Assembly (NCBI GenBank): GCA_937906285.1
Contig: CALCWL010000083.1
Location: forward strand, 1 to 5,617
Reading direction: 5' to 3'
DNA: 5,617 bases
Source: an uncultured Rhodanobacter sp.
GTDB taxonomy: Bacteria > Pseudomonadota > Gammaproteobacteria > Xanthomonadales > Rhodanobacteraceae
The position numbers and the translations under genes are program-made. This document shows, one piece after another, positions 1 to 5,617 of this stretch (position 1 is its first letter; each line of letters begins with the position of its first letter). The notes below the pieces were generated by a model, which had not been told where the DNA came from, ran no database searches, and was given only the letters and a program-made list of their open reading frames with translations.

Positions 1-1
1 G

Positions 2-1078
2 GCTTACGTCGACGCGATGGCGCTGATGCGGGCGCACGAGGCGAAGCGCCAGACCTTGCTGTATCCGGTGGAGCTGTCGGTGATGCCCGACGGCAGGCGC
101 GAGCTTCCGCTGCACGTCAAGGGCTACGCCGTCACCGCCGACTTCTTCACCATGTTCGAGGTGCCGTTCCGCCACGGCAGCGGCTGGAGCACGCAGGACG
201 ACGACGCGCGCGCCAGCGACGTGGTCATCAGCGGCGGGCTCAACGCCAAGCTGTTCGGCGGCGCGGACAGCGTGGGCCGCACGTTCAACATGGGCGGCCA
301 CGACTACCACGTGGTGGGCGTGACCAGCCACTGGAATCCGCGCCCGCGCTTCTACGACCTGTTCAGCACCAGCGGCTTCGCCGACGAGCCCGACCTCTAC
401 ATGGTGCTCAATCGGGCGCTGGACCTGCAGATGCGCTCGGGCGGCCGCAACAGTTGCCGCGGTTCGATCACCTACACGACCTGGCAGGGTTATCTGCAGA
501 GCAACTGCGTGTGGATCACGCCCTGGGTGGAACTGGACAGCGCCGCCGAGGTTGCCGGCTATCGCCGCTTCCTCACCAACTACGCCGCCGACCAGCAGCG
601 CGCCGGTCGCTTCGGCTGGGCAGCCAACGTGCGTCTGCGCGACGTGATGCAGTGGCTCGACTACGAACACGTGGTGCCGCCGGAAAGCCGCATCTCGCTG
701 GTGGTGGCGCTGGGCTTTTTCCTGATCTGCCTGGTCAACACCATCGGCCTGCTGTTGGCCAAGTTCATGCGCCGCGCCGGCGAGATCGGCGTGCGCCGCG
801 CGCTGGGCGCGACGCGGCGCGAGATCTATGCCCAGTACCTGATCGAGGCCGCCACGGTAGGCCTGGCGGGTGGCGTGCTGGGCCTGCTGCTCACGGCGGC
901 GGGCGTGTCCGGCGTGGGCATCCTGTTCCAGCCGGAGATCGCCAGGTTGGCGCAGCTCGATTTTTCGCTGGTGGGCCTGACCTTCGTCGTCGCCATCATT
1001 GCCACCGTGCTGGCGGCGTTCTACCCGGCGTGGCGCGCGGCACACGTGCAGCCTGCCTGGCAACTGAAGTCGAGCTGA
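2..1078 (+). CDS. FtsX/MacB-type ABC transporter permease, subfamily A, copy 1 (5' partial)
   Basis: Inner-membrane permease subunit of an ABC transporter; it has no ATP-binding motifs and must work with a separate ATPase. The reading frame is open from base 2, and alignment with the complete copy at 2429-3745 shows that about 79 N-terminal residues, including the first membrane helix, lie upstream of the window. The ATG at 17 is therefore internal. The visible 358 residues hold a periplasmic MacB-like domain (residues 1 to about 225; LNAKLFGG.DSVGRTF is the family's core motif), then a helix with LVNTIGLLLAKF, the conserved EIGVRRALGA loop at 261-270, and two more helices. A pair of periplasmic cysteines (visible residues 152 and 169) matches a pair in copy 2. 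The C-terminus VQPAWQLKS is identical to copy 2. The stop codon overlaps the ribosome binding site of the next gene. Family assignment is firm; substrate is unknown. Confidence 0.93.
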   Translation, partial: AYVDAMALMRAHEAKRQTLLYPVELSVMPDGRRELPLHVKGYAVTADFFTMFEVPFRHGSGWSTQDDDARASDVVISGGLNAKLFGGADSVGRTFNMGGHDYHVVGVTSHWNPRPRFYDLFSTSGFADEPDLYMVLNRALDLQMRSGGRNSCRGSITYTTWQGYLQSNCVWITPWVELDSAAEVAGYRRFLTNYAADQQRAGRFGWAANVRLRDVMQWLDYEHVVPPESRISLVVALGFFLICLVNTIGLLLAKFMRRAGEIGVRRALGATRREIYAQYLIEAATVGLAGGVLGLLLTAAGVSGVGILFQPEIARLAQLDFSLVGLTFVVAIIATVLAAFYPAWRAAHVQPAWQLKSS

Positions 1079-1082
1079 GGAG
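1078..1082 (+). promoter_or_regulatory. Ribosome binding site of B1, overlapping the stop of A1
   Basis: AGGAG lies 6 nt before the ATG at 1089 and shares its first base with the TGA of the upstream gene, giving TGAGGAG. The same heptamer occurs at the equivalent junction at 3743-3749. This layout favours reinitiation by ribosomes finishing A1, so the A and B subunits are probably made in linked amounts. Confidence 0.8.
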
Positions 1083-1088
1083 AACGCC

Positions 1089-2330
1089 ATGAATTTTCAG
1101 GTCAGGCCCATCCTCACCGCGCTGCGCCGGCACAAGGCAGGCACCATGCTGATCGCGCTGCAGATCGCGCTGACGCTGGCCATCGTGTGCAACGCGCTGT
1201 TCATCATCCACCAGCGACTGGGCAACCTGTCCGCGAACAGCGGCGTGGACGAGGCCAATGTCTTCGTCATCGCCAACATGTGGGCCGACATGGGCCGGTC
1301 GACGTCACAGGTCGATGCACAGGTGCGCGCGGACCTGATCGCGCTGCGGCAATTGCCCGCGGTGCGCGACGCCACGCCCGCCAGCGGGTATCCGCTCCGG
1401 GGCGGCGGCTGGGACAACTTCGTCACCATGACGCCCGAGCAGGTGAAGCCGACCACGGATGCCGCGGTGTACACCGGCGACGAGCACTTCATCGACACGC
1501 TTGGCCTGAATCTCGTCGCGGGCCGCAACTTCCGCTCCGATGAGGTGATGGCGATGGGTACCCAGGAAGCCGTCACCCCGCCGACGGTGATCGTGAGCAA
1601 GGCGCTGGCCGACCGCCTGTTTCCCGACGGCCATGCACTGGGCAAGAGTTTCTACGCGATGGGCGCCACACCGAGCACCATCGTCGGCATCGTCGATCCG
1701 CTGCATCGGCAGGGCGTGGACCAATGGAGCAACGGCTACGCCGGCCAGTCGCTGATCTGGCCGTTGCGGGCGGATGATTCGCGCGGCGTGTACTACATCG
1801 TGCGCGCCAGGCCCGGTCGGCTCGCCGACGCCATGCGCGAGGCGCCCAAGGCGCTCTACGCACAAAGCCGCCTGCGCATCATCGACCCCAAGGACGGCAT
1901 CCAGGATTACGCCACCATCCGCCACAAGGTCTACGACCGCGACCGCGGCATGGCGATCCTGATGGGCATCATCAGTGTGGTGCTGCTGGCGATCACCGCA
2001 GCCGGCATCGTGGGCTTGACCAGCTTCTGGGTCGGCCAGCGCCGCAGGCAGATCGGCGTGCGACGCGCCCTGGGCGCCCGCCGGCGCGACATCCTCGCCT
2101 ACTTCCTCACCGAGAACTTCTTGATCAGCGCGTCCGGCACGGTGCTGGGCATCGTGCTCGGGTTCGCCTTCAACCTGTGGACCGTGACCCGTTTCGCGAT
2201 GGACCGGATGTCGCTGGCGTACGTGGGCGCGGGCGTGCTCGTGCTGGTGTTGCTGGGTCAGGCCGCCACGCTGGCGCCGGCGTTGCGCGCCTCGCGCGTG
2301 TCGCCGGTGGAGGCCACGCGGTCGGTGTGA
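1089..2330 (+). CDS. FtsX/MacB-type ABC transporter permease, subfamily B, copy 1
   Basis: Complete 413-aa permease with the one-plus-three helix layout of the MacB/LolC/FtsX group. Helix 1 is at about residues 18-40 (contains LQIALTLAIVCNA, identical in B2). A periplasmic domain of about 245 residues follows, with the MacB-like motif ALADRLFPDG..LGKSFY. Helix 2 begins near residue 288 (MAILMG), then comes TAAGIVGLTSFWVGQR at 303-318, the cytoplasmic QIGVRRALGA loop at 321-330, and helices 3 (about 343-364) and 4 (about 376-399). There is no Walker A or B motif. The ATG is supported by AGGAG 6 nt upstream and by alignment with B2. It sits 10 nt after A1 and differs clearly from A1 in sequence, which suggests the two form a heteromeric permease, as LolC and LolE do. 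That pairing is inference; the family call is firm. Confidence 0.94.
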   Translation: MNFQVRPILTALRRHKAGTMLIALQIALTLAIVCNALFIIHQRLGNLSANSGVDEANVFVIANMWADMGRSTSQVDAQVRADLIALRQLPAVRDATPASGYPLRGGGWDNFVTMTPEQVKPTTDAAVYTGDEHFIDTLGLNLVAGRNFRSDEVMAMGTQEAVTPPTVIVSKALADRLFPDGHALGKSFYAMGATPSTIVGIVDPLHRQGVDQWSNGYAGQSLIWPLRADDSRGVYYIVRARPGRLADAMREAPKALYAQSRLRIIDPKDGIQDYATIRHKVYDRDRGMAILMGIISVVLLAITAAGIVGLTSFWVGQRRRQIGVRRALGARRRDILAYFLTENFLISASGTVLGIVLGFAFNLWTVTRFAMDRMSLAYVGAGVLVLVLLGQAATLAPALRASRVSPVEATRSV

Positions 2331-2336
2331 TGAAAA

Positions 2337-2418
2337 GCCGGGAATGGGGAATCGTCAAAGCCAGAAGCTTTGCGTGCACCGGTTTTTCCCGACTCCCTAT
2401 TCCCTATTCCCTGTTCCG
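2337..2418 (+). repeat. Spacer repeat R1: imperfect inverted repeat with TATTCCC units
   Basis: The left arm at about 2338-2354 reads GGGAATGGGGAATCG after CCG. The right arm at about 2390-2417 is pyrimidine-rich, with three consecutive 7-nt steps of the form CCCTATT/CCCTGTT. The arms are imperfect reverse complements and can form a long hairpin. Nested between them is a perfect 6-bp inverted repeat, CAAAGC (2356-2361) and GCTTTG (2367-2372). A related element (R2) lies at the equivalent junction downstream. Such GGGAATA-type elements are, from memory, dispersed between genes in Xanthomonadales. There is no T-run after the right arm, so it is not a classical terminator. It could act on mRNA stability or on expression of the next cassette. 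Confidence 0.8.
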
Positions 2419-2425
2419 GAGGAAC
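2413..2425 (+). promoter_or_regulatory. Ribosome binding site of A2 inside a small hairpin
   Basis: GGAGG at 2418-2422 lies 6 nt before the ATG at 2429 and decides this start. It sits in the perfect inverted repeat GTTCC-GGA-GGAAC: the loop and the 3' arm carry the Shine-Dalgarno bases, and the 5' arm is the end of the R1 right arm. The five-pair stem with a three-base loop is weak, so any masking of the site would be partial. The ribosome binding site is clear; the regulatory role is inference. Confidence 0.6.
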
Positions 2426-2428
2426 GAG

Positions 2429-3745
2429 ATGTTTGCCTACTACCTCGAACTGGCCCTGCGCAGCCTGAAGCGCAGCCCCGGACTCACCGCGCTGATGGTG
2501 CTGGCGATCGGCTTCGGCGTGGCCGCCTCGATGACCTCGTGGTCGGTGTTCCGCGCGGTGTCGGGCGACCCGATCCCGTGGAAGTCCTCCAAGCTGTTCG
2601 TGCCGCAGATCGACATGTGGGGGCCGAACGGCCGCAGTCCCGACGGCGAGCCGCCGAACGCGATGGACTACACCGACGCGGTCGCCCTGATGCGCGACCA
2701 CCGCGCCAAGCGGCAGTCGGCGATGTACCAGATCTCGCCGTCGATCGTGCCGGCCGACGCCAGCAAGCACCCGCTCAATGTCAGCGGGCATGCCGTGTAT
2801 GGCGAGTTTTTCCCGATGCTGGACGTGCCGTTCAAGTTCGGGCGTGGCTGGAGCAACAGCGACGATGCCAACCGCGCCCAGGTCGTGGTGATCAGCAGCA
2901 AGCTCAACCAGAAACTGTTCGGCGGCGTCGACAGCGTGGGCAAGATCGTCAACGTCGAGGGCCGGGACTATCGCGTGGTCGGCGTGCTCGACCAGTGGAA
3001 CCCGCAGCCGCGCTTCTACGACGTGGTCAACAGCGGCGGTTTCTCCACCAGCGACGCCGACGTGTTCCTGCCGTTCCAGACCGCGATCCAGGCCAGCATC
3101 CCCAACGATGGCAATACCAACTGCAACGCGGTGCCCGACGAGCCGGGCTTCGTCGGCCTGCAGCACTCGCCCTGCGCGTGGATCGCGTTCATGGCCGAGC
3201 TGGACGATGCCGCGGCGGTGACGGCGTATCGCGCCTATCTCGACGGTTACGCCAAGGACCAGCAGGCCGCCGGACGCTTCCGCTGGGCGCCCAACAATCG
3301 CTTGCGCGACGTGCCGGCGTGGCTGGAAAACCAGCACGTGGTGCCCAGCGACACCAAGGTGTCGTTGCTGGTGGCGCTGGGCCTGCTGCTGGTGTGCCTG
3401 GTCAACACGGTGGGCCTGTTGCTGGCGAAATTCCTGCGCCGCAGCAGCGAGATCGGCGTGCGCCGCGCGCTGGGCGCGCCGCGCGCGGCGATCTACACGC
3501 AGTTCCTGGTCGAGGCGGGCATCGTCGGTGCGGCCGGCGGCGTGCTCGGCCTGCTGCTGACCGGCGCGGGCGTGGCCAGCGTGGGCTGGGTGTTGCCGCG
3601 CGACATCGCCTCGCTGGCGCGCATTGATGTGTCACTGCTGGTGTTGACCCTGCTGGTGGCGGTGGTCGCCACCATGCTGGCCGGCCTGTATCCCACCTAT
3701 CGCGCCTCGCGGGTGCAGCCCGCCTGGCAACTAAAGAGCAATTGA
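2429..3745 (+). CDS. FtsX/MacB-type ABC transporter permease, subfamily A, copy 2
   Basis: Complete 438-aa permease and the reference copy for the A subfamily in this window. Helix 1 is at about residues 19-41 after the basic SLKR. The periplasmic MacB-like domain runs from about 42 to 305 (KLNQKLFGG.DSVGKIV, then PQPRFYD). Helix 2 starts near 310 and contains CLVNTVGLLLAKF. The cytoplasmic loop EIGVRRALGA is at 341-350, helix 3 at about 359-386, and helix 4 at about 401-421. Periplasmic cysteines 232 and 249 have the same 17-residue spacing as in A1 and could form a disulfide. No ATPase motifs are present. The ATG at 2429 was chosen over the in-frame ATG at 2330 because it has a GGAGG site and its MFAYYLELALRSLKR start matches A3, whereas the extension would be translated repeat DNA. 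B2 follows after 11 nt. Substrate is unknown. Confidence 0.95.
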   Translation: MFAYYLELALRSLKRSPGLTALMVLAIGFGVAASMTSWSVFRAVSGDPIPWKSSKLFVPQIDMWGPNGRSPDGEPPNAMDYTDAVALMRDHRAKRQSAMYQISPSIVPADASKHPLNVSGHAVYGEFFPMLDVPFKFGRGWSNSDDANRAQVVVISSKLNQKLFGGVDSVGKIVNVEGRDYRVVGVLDQWNPQPRFYDVVNSGGFSTSDADVFLPFQTAIQASIPNDGNTNCNAVPDEPGFVGLQHSPCAWIAFMAELDDAAAVTAYRAYLDGYAKDQQAAGRFRWAPNNRLRDVPAWLENQHVVPSDTKVSLLVALGLLLVCLVNTVGLLLAKFLRRSSEIGVRRALGAPRAAIYTQFLVEAGIVGAAGGVLGLLLTGAGVASVGWVLPRDIASLARIDVSLLVLTLLVAVVATMLAGLYPTYRASRVQPAWQLKSN

Positions 3746-3749
3746 GGAG
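3745..3749 (+). promoter_or_regulatory. Ribosome binding site of B2, overlapping the stop of A2
   Basis: AGGAG lies 7 nt before the ATG at 3757, within TGAGGAG, where TGA is the stop of A2. This repeats the A1-B1 junction exactly. It decides the start: an in-frame TTG at 3742 overlaps the A2 stop and would precede this site. Confidence 0.8.
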
Positions 3750-3756
3750 CACGCGC

Positions 3757-5013
3757 ATGAAACTGCATCCCATCCTCGCCGCCCTGCGCAAGCACAAGGC
3801 GGGTACCGTGCTCATCTCGCTGCAGATCGCGTTGACCCTGGCGATCGTGTGCAACGCGATCTTCATCATCGGCCAGCGCATCGAGCGAGTGAACCGGCTC
3901 ACCGGGCTGGACGAGAGCAACCTGTTCCTGGTCACCCAGCAATGGGTGGGCGCGCCGAATGCCGACACCGCCGAGGGGGTGGAGAAGCTCGACGCGATGC
4001 AGCGCGAGGACCTCGCCGCCTTGCGCAACCTGCCCGGCGTGGTGTCGGTGACGCCGACCAATTCGCTGCCGTTGCTCAACTCCTCCTGGACCGGCTCGGT
4101 GTCGCACAAGCCGGGCGCCCAGCTCGGCGGCAAGGACAACACCCGCACGGCGTACTACTTCACCGACGACCAGGTGCTGGACACGATGGGCCTGAAACTG
4201 GTGGCCGGCCGCGCCTTCAGCGCCGGCGACGTGCAGCACCAGGGCTTCCGCGACCAGCCGCCGCGGCCGATCGCGATGATCACCAAGGCGCTCGCCGACA
4301 AGCTGTTCCCCGACGGCGGCGCGGTGGGCAAGGTGATCTACAGCGACGGCAGCAATGCGCCGACCACCATCATCGGTGTGGTCGAACGCATGCAGACGCC
4401 CGCCACCGGCAGCTGGGGCAACGACTTCGCGTGGTACTCGACGCTGATCCCGACTCGGCTCGACGCCAACTTCGCCCGCTACGCCGTGCGCACCCGGCCC
4501 GGCCAGCTCGACACGGTGATGCGTGCGGTGACCCCGCTGCTGTACAAGGTCAACCCGCTGCGCGTGCTCGATGACGACAGCGTCAGGCCATACAGCGAGA
4601 TCCGCGCCAAGGCGTATCGCGCCGACGTGGGCATGGCGATCCTGATGGGCGTGATCTGCCTGATCCTGGTCGCGGTCACCGCCGCCGGCATCGTCGGCCT
4701 GACCAGCTTCTGGGTCGGCCAGCGCCATCGGCAGATCGGCGTGCGCCGCGCGCTGGGCGCGCGCAAGATCGACATCCTGCACTACTTCCAGATCGAGAAC
4801 CTGCTGATCGCCGGCGTCGGCGTACTGCTCGGCATCGCGCTGGCGATCGCCCTGAACCTGTGGCTGATGACGCGCTACGAGATGACCCGGCTGCCGGTGC
4901 CGTACGTGCTCGTGGGCGTGCTGGCGATGCTGGTGATCGGCCAGGCGGCGGTATTCGTGCCCGCCCGCCGCGCGTCCAACGTGCCGCCGGTGTCGGCGAC
5001 GCGGGCGGCGTGA
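3757..5013 (+). CDS. FtsX/MacB-type ABC transporter permease, subfamily B, copy 2
   Basis: Complete 418-aa permease, a clear paralogue of B1. Helix 1 at about residues 16-38 contains LQIALTLAIVCNA. The periplasmic domain (about 39-290) carries ALADKLFPDGGAVGKVIY and is a few residues longer than in B1, mainly through a longer stretch after the first helix (around VGAPNADTAEGVEKLD). Helix 2 starts near 293 (MAILMG), TAAGIVGLTSFWVGQR is at 308-323, the QIGVRRALGA loop is at 326-335, and helices 3 and 4 follow to the C-terminus. There are no ATP-binding motifs. The ATG at 3757 matches the B1 start (xxxxPILxALRxHKAGT) and has AGGAG 7 nt upstream. It probably pairs with A2, whose stop codon overlaps its ribosome binding site. 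The membrane core is much better conserved with B1 than the periplasmic domain, which suggests divergence in what the pair binds. That last point is inference. Confidence 0.95.
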   Translation: MKLHPILAALRKHKAGTVLISLQIALTLAIVCNAIFIIGQRIERVNRLTGLDESNLFLVTQQWVGAPNADTAEGVEKLDAMQREDLAALRNLPGVVSVTPTNSLPLLNSSWTGSVSHKPGAQLGGKDNTRTAYYFTDDQVLDTMGLKLVAGRAFSAGDVQHQGFRDQPPRPIAMITKALADKLFPDGGAVGKVIYSDGSNAPTTIIGVVERMQTPATGSWGNDFAWYSTLIPTRLDANFARYAVRTRPGQLDTVMRAVTPLLYKVNPLRVLDDDSVRPYSEIRAKAYRADVGMAILMGVICLILVAVTAAGIVGLTSFWVGQRHRQIGVRRALGARKIDILHYFQIENLLIAGVGVLLGIALAIALNLWLMTRYEMTRLPVPYVLVGVLAMLVIGQAAVFVPARRASNVPPVSATRAA

Positions 5014-5018
5014 GTTGA

Positions 5019-5119
5019 GCCGGGAATAGGGAGAAGGGAATAGGGAATCGACAAAAGCCGCGATTGCGCGCGCTCTGGCCCTTCCGATTCCCGATTCCCC
5101 CATTCCCTATTCCCTCCTC
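5019..5119 (+). repeat. Spacer repeat R2: imperfect inverted repeat with GGGAATA units
   Basis: The left arm at about 5020-5050 is purine-rich, with GGGAATAGGGA and then GGGAATAGGGAATCG. The right arm at about 5084-5118 is its imperfect reverse complement (GATTCCCGATTCCC, then CATTCCCTATTCCC). The central loop at about 5051-5083 contains ACAAAAGCC, similar to TCAAAGCC at the same place in R1. The element is longer than R1 but lies in the same position, between a B gene and the next A gene. A TAG at 5041-5043 in the A3 frame and the lack of any upstream start codon show that it is not part of the coding region. No T-run follows the stem. Confidence 0.82.
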
Positions 5120-5127
5120 CGAAGGAG
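5117..5127 (+). promoter_or_regulatory. Ribosome binding site of A3 inside a small hairpin
   Basis: AGGAG at 5123-5127 lies 9 nt before the GTG at 5137. CTCC-GAA-GGAG (5117-5127) is a short perfect inverted repeat whose 3' arm is the Shine-Dalgarno core and whose 5' arm is the end of the R2 right arm. The same arrangement, with different bases, occurs before A2. A four-pair stem is marginal alone. Confidence 0.55.
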
Positions 5128-5136
5128 ACACCGAAG

Positions 5137-5617
5137 GTGTTCACCTATTACCTCGACCTTGCCCTGCGCAGCCTCAAGCGCAACAAGGCGCTCACCGCGC
5201 TGATGGTGCTGGCGATCGCGCTGGGCATCGGCGCGTCGATGACCACGCTCACGGTGCTGCACGTGCTGTCGGGTGATCCGTTGCCGGGGCGCAGCGGCAC
5301 GCTGTACTACCCGCAGATCGATCCGCGCGACGACAGCGGCCAACTGCCCGGCGCCGAACCGCCGGAGCAGGTCACCCTGATCGACGGCCTCAACCTGCTG
5401 CACGCGAAGCGCGCCGATCGTCAGGCGCTGATGACCGGCGGCTCCGTGCCGATCCAGCCCGACGCCTCGGCCGTGGACCCGTTCTACGTGGAATCGCGTT
5501 ACACCACCGCCGATTTCTTCCCGATGTTCGGCACGCGGTTTCGCTACGGTCGCGGCTGGAATGCCGCCGACGACGAGGCGAAGGCGCGCGAGGTGGTAAT
5601 CAACGGCGAGCTCAACG
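5137..5617 (+). CDS. FtsX/MacB-type ABC transporter permease, subfamily A, copy 3 (3' partial)
   Basis: First 160 residues of a third A-type permease; the frame stays open to the window end. The start is a GTG, supported by AGGAG 9 nt upstream, by the match of (M)FTYYLDLALRSLKR to the A2 start MFAYYLELALRSLKR, and by the lack of another start codon between 5137 and the in-frame TAG at 5041. Helix 1 is at about residues 19-41 (LTALMVLAIALGIGASMTTLTVL). The periplasmic part that is visible keeps SGDP.P, PQID, the HAKRADRQ segment, FFPMFGT.F.YGRGW and VVINGELN at positions equivalent to A1 and A2, with lower similarity between these motifs. The permease core and the region of the cysteine pair lie beyond the window. 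By the pattern seen twice, a B-type gene should follow about 10 nt after its stop. It is cut by the window edge; nothing suggests a pseudogene. Confidence 0.92.
   Translation, partial: MFTYYLDLALRSLKRNKALTALMVLAIALGIGASMTTLTVLHVLSGDPLPGRSGTLYYPQIDPRDDSGQLPGAEPPEQVTLIDGLNLLHAKRADRQALMTGGSVPIQPDASAVDPFYVESRYTTADFFPMFGTRFRYGRGWNAADDEAKAREVVINGELN

Noticed and set aside
17..19. ATG at 17 as the true start of A1
   Set aside because: The frame is open upstream and bases 2-16 already align with A2 residues just before this point. A start here would remove the first membrane helix.
2331..2428. R1 as an intrinsic terminator
   Set aside because: The T5 run at 2383-2387 lies inside the element, about 10 nt past the small nested hairpin and not next to a GC-rich stem. 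No T-run follows the long stem.
2258..3337. Long antisense open frame (359 codons) opposite A2
   Set aside because: Same H/R/A/V-rich composition, no recognisable domain, and it crosses the repeat spacer.
2344..3627. Alternative + strand frame overlapping A2 (427 codons)
   Set aside because: Arg/Ala/Gly/Pro-rich shadow of A2 in another frame, with no membrane helices and no homology that I recognise.
3742..3756. TTG start giving B2 five extra residues
   Set aside because: It overlaps the A2 stop, precedes the AGGAG site, and B1 has no matching extension.
3697..5103. Long antisense open frame (468 codons) opposite B2
   Set aside because: Its product is a low-complexity mix of H, R, D, Q, A and V, as expected from the reverse of high-GC coding DNA. 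The + strand here encodes a clear permease with a ribosome binding site.
2337..5119. The two repeats as a CRISPR array or insertion-sequence ends
   Set aside because: There are only two divergent copies about 2.6 kb apart with genes between them. There are no regular spacers, transposase or target duplications.
5014..5136. Promoter within R2
   Set aside because: I could not find a convincing -35/-10 pair with correct spacing here or in R1. A promoter recognised by another sigma factor cannot be excluded by eye.

Overview
The window suggests a high-GC gammaproteobacterium of the Xanthomonadales type (Rhodanobacter, Dyella, Luteibacter, Lysobacter or Xanthomonas relatives). This rests on the strong G/C third-position bias and on two intergenic inverted repeats built from GGGAATA / TATTCCC units, which I recall as common in that order. 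It is an inference from memory, not a search result.

All five genes are on the + strand and encode FtsX/MacB-type ABC transporter permeases without an ATPase domain. They alternate between two subfamilies, here called A (about 438 aa, start MFxYYL) and B (about 415 aa, with TAAGIVGLTSFWVGQR). The order is A1 (5' end cut off, ends at 1078), B1 (1089-2330), repeat spacer R1 (2331-2428), A2 (2429-3745), B2 (3757-5013), repeat spacer R2 (5014-5136), A3 (5137 onward, 3' end cut off). The window is therefore two A-B cassettes plus the start of a third, and looks like the product of tandem duplication of a two-gene unit.

The junctions follow a strict pattern. Every A-to-B junction is tight (10-11 nt) and carries the same TGAGGAG, in which the stop codon of A overlaps the ribosome binding site of B; this predicts translational coupling. 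Every B-to-A junction is about 100-125 nt and holds an imperfect inverted repeat whose right arm runs into the ribosome binding site of the next A gene. In both spacers that site lies inside a small predicted hairpin.

Each protein has one N-terminal membrane helix, a large periplasmic MacB-like domain, and a C-terminal FtsX domain with three helices around a conserved (E/Q)IGVRRALGA loop. By analogy with LolC/LolE, each A-B pair could be a heterodimeric permease driven by a shared ATPase. No ATPase, membrane-fusion protein or regulator lies in the window, so substrate and direction of transport cannot be stated. No RNA genes, CRISPR arrays, insertion sequences, convincing promoters or intrinsic terminators were found. 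No stretch over 300 bases is without a gene.
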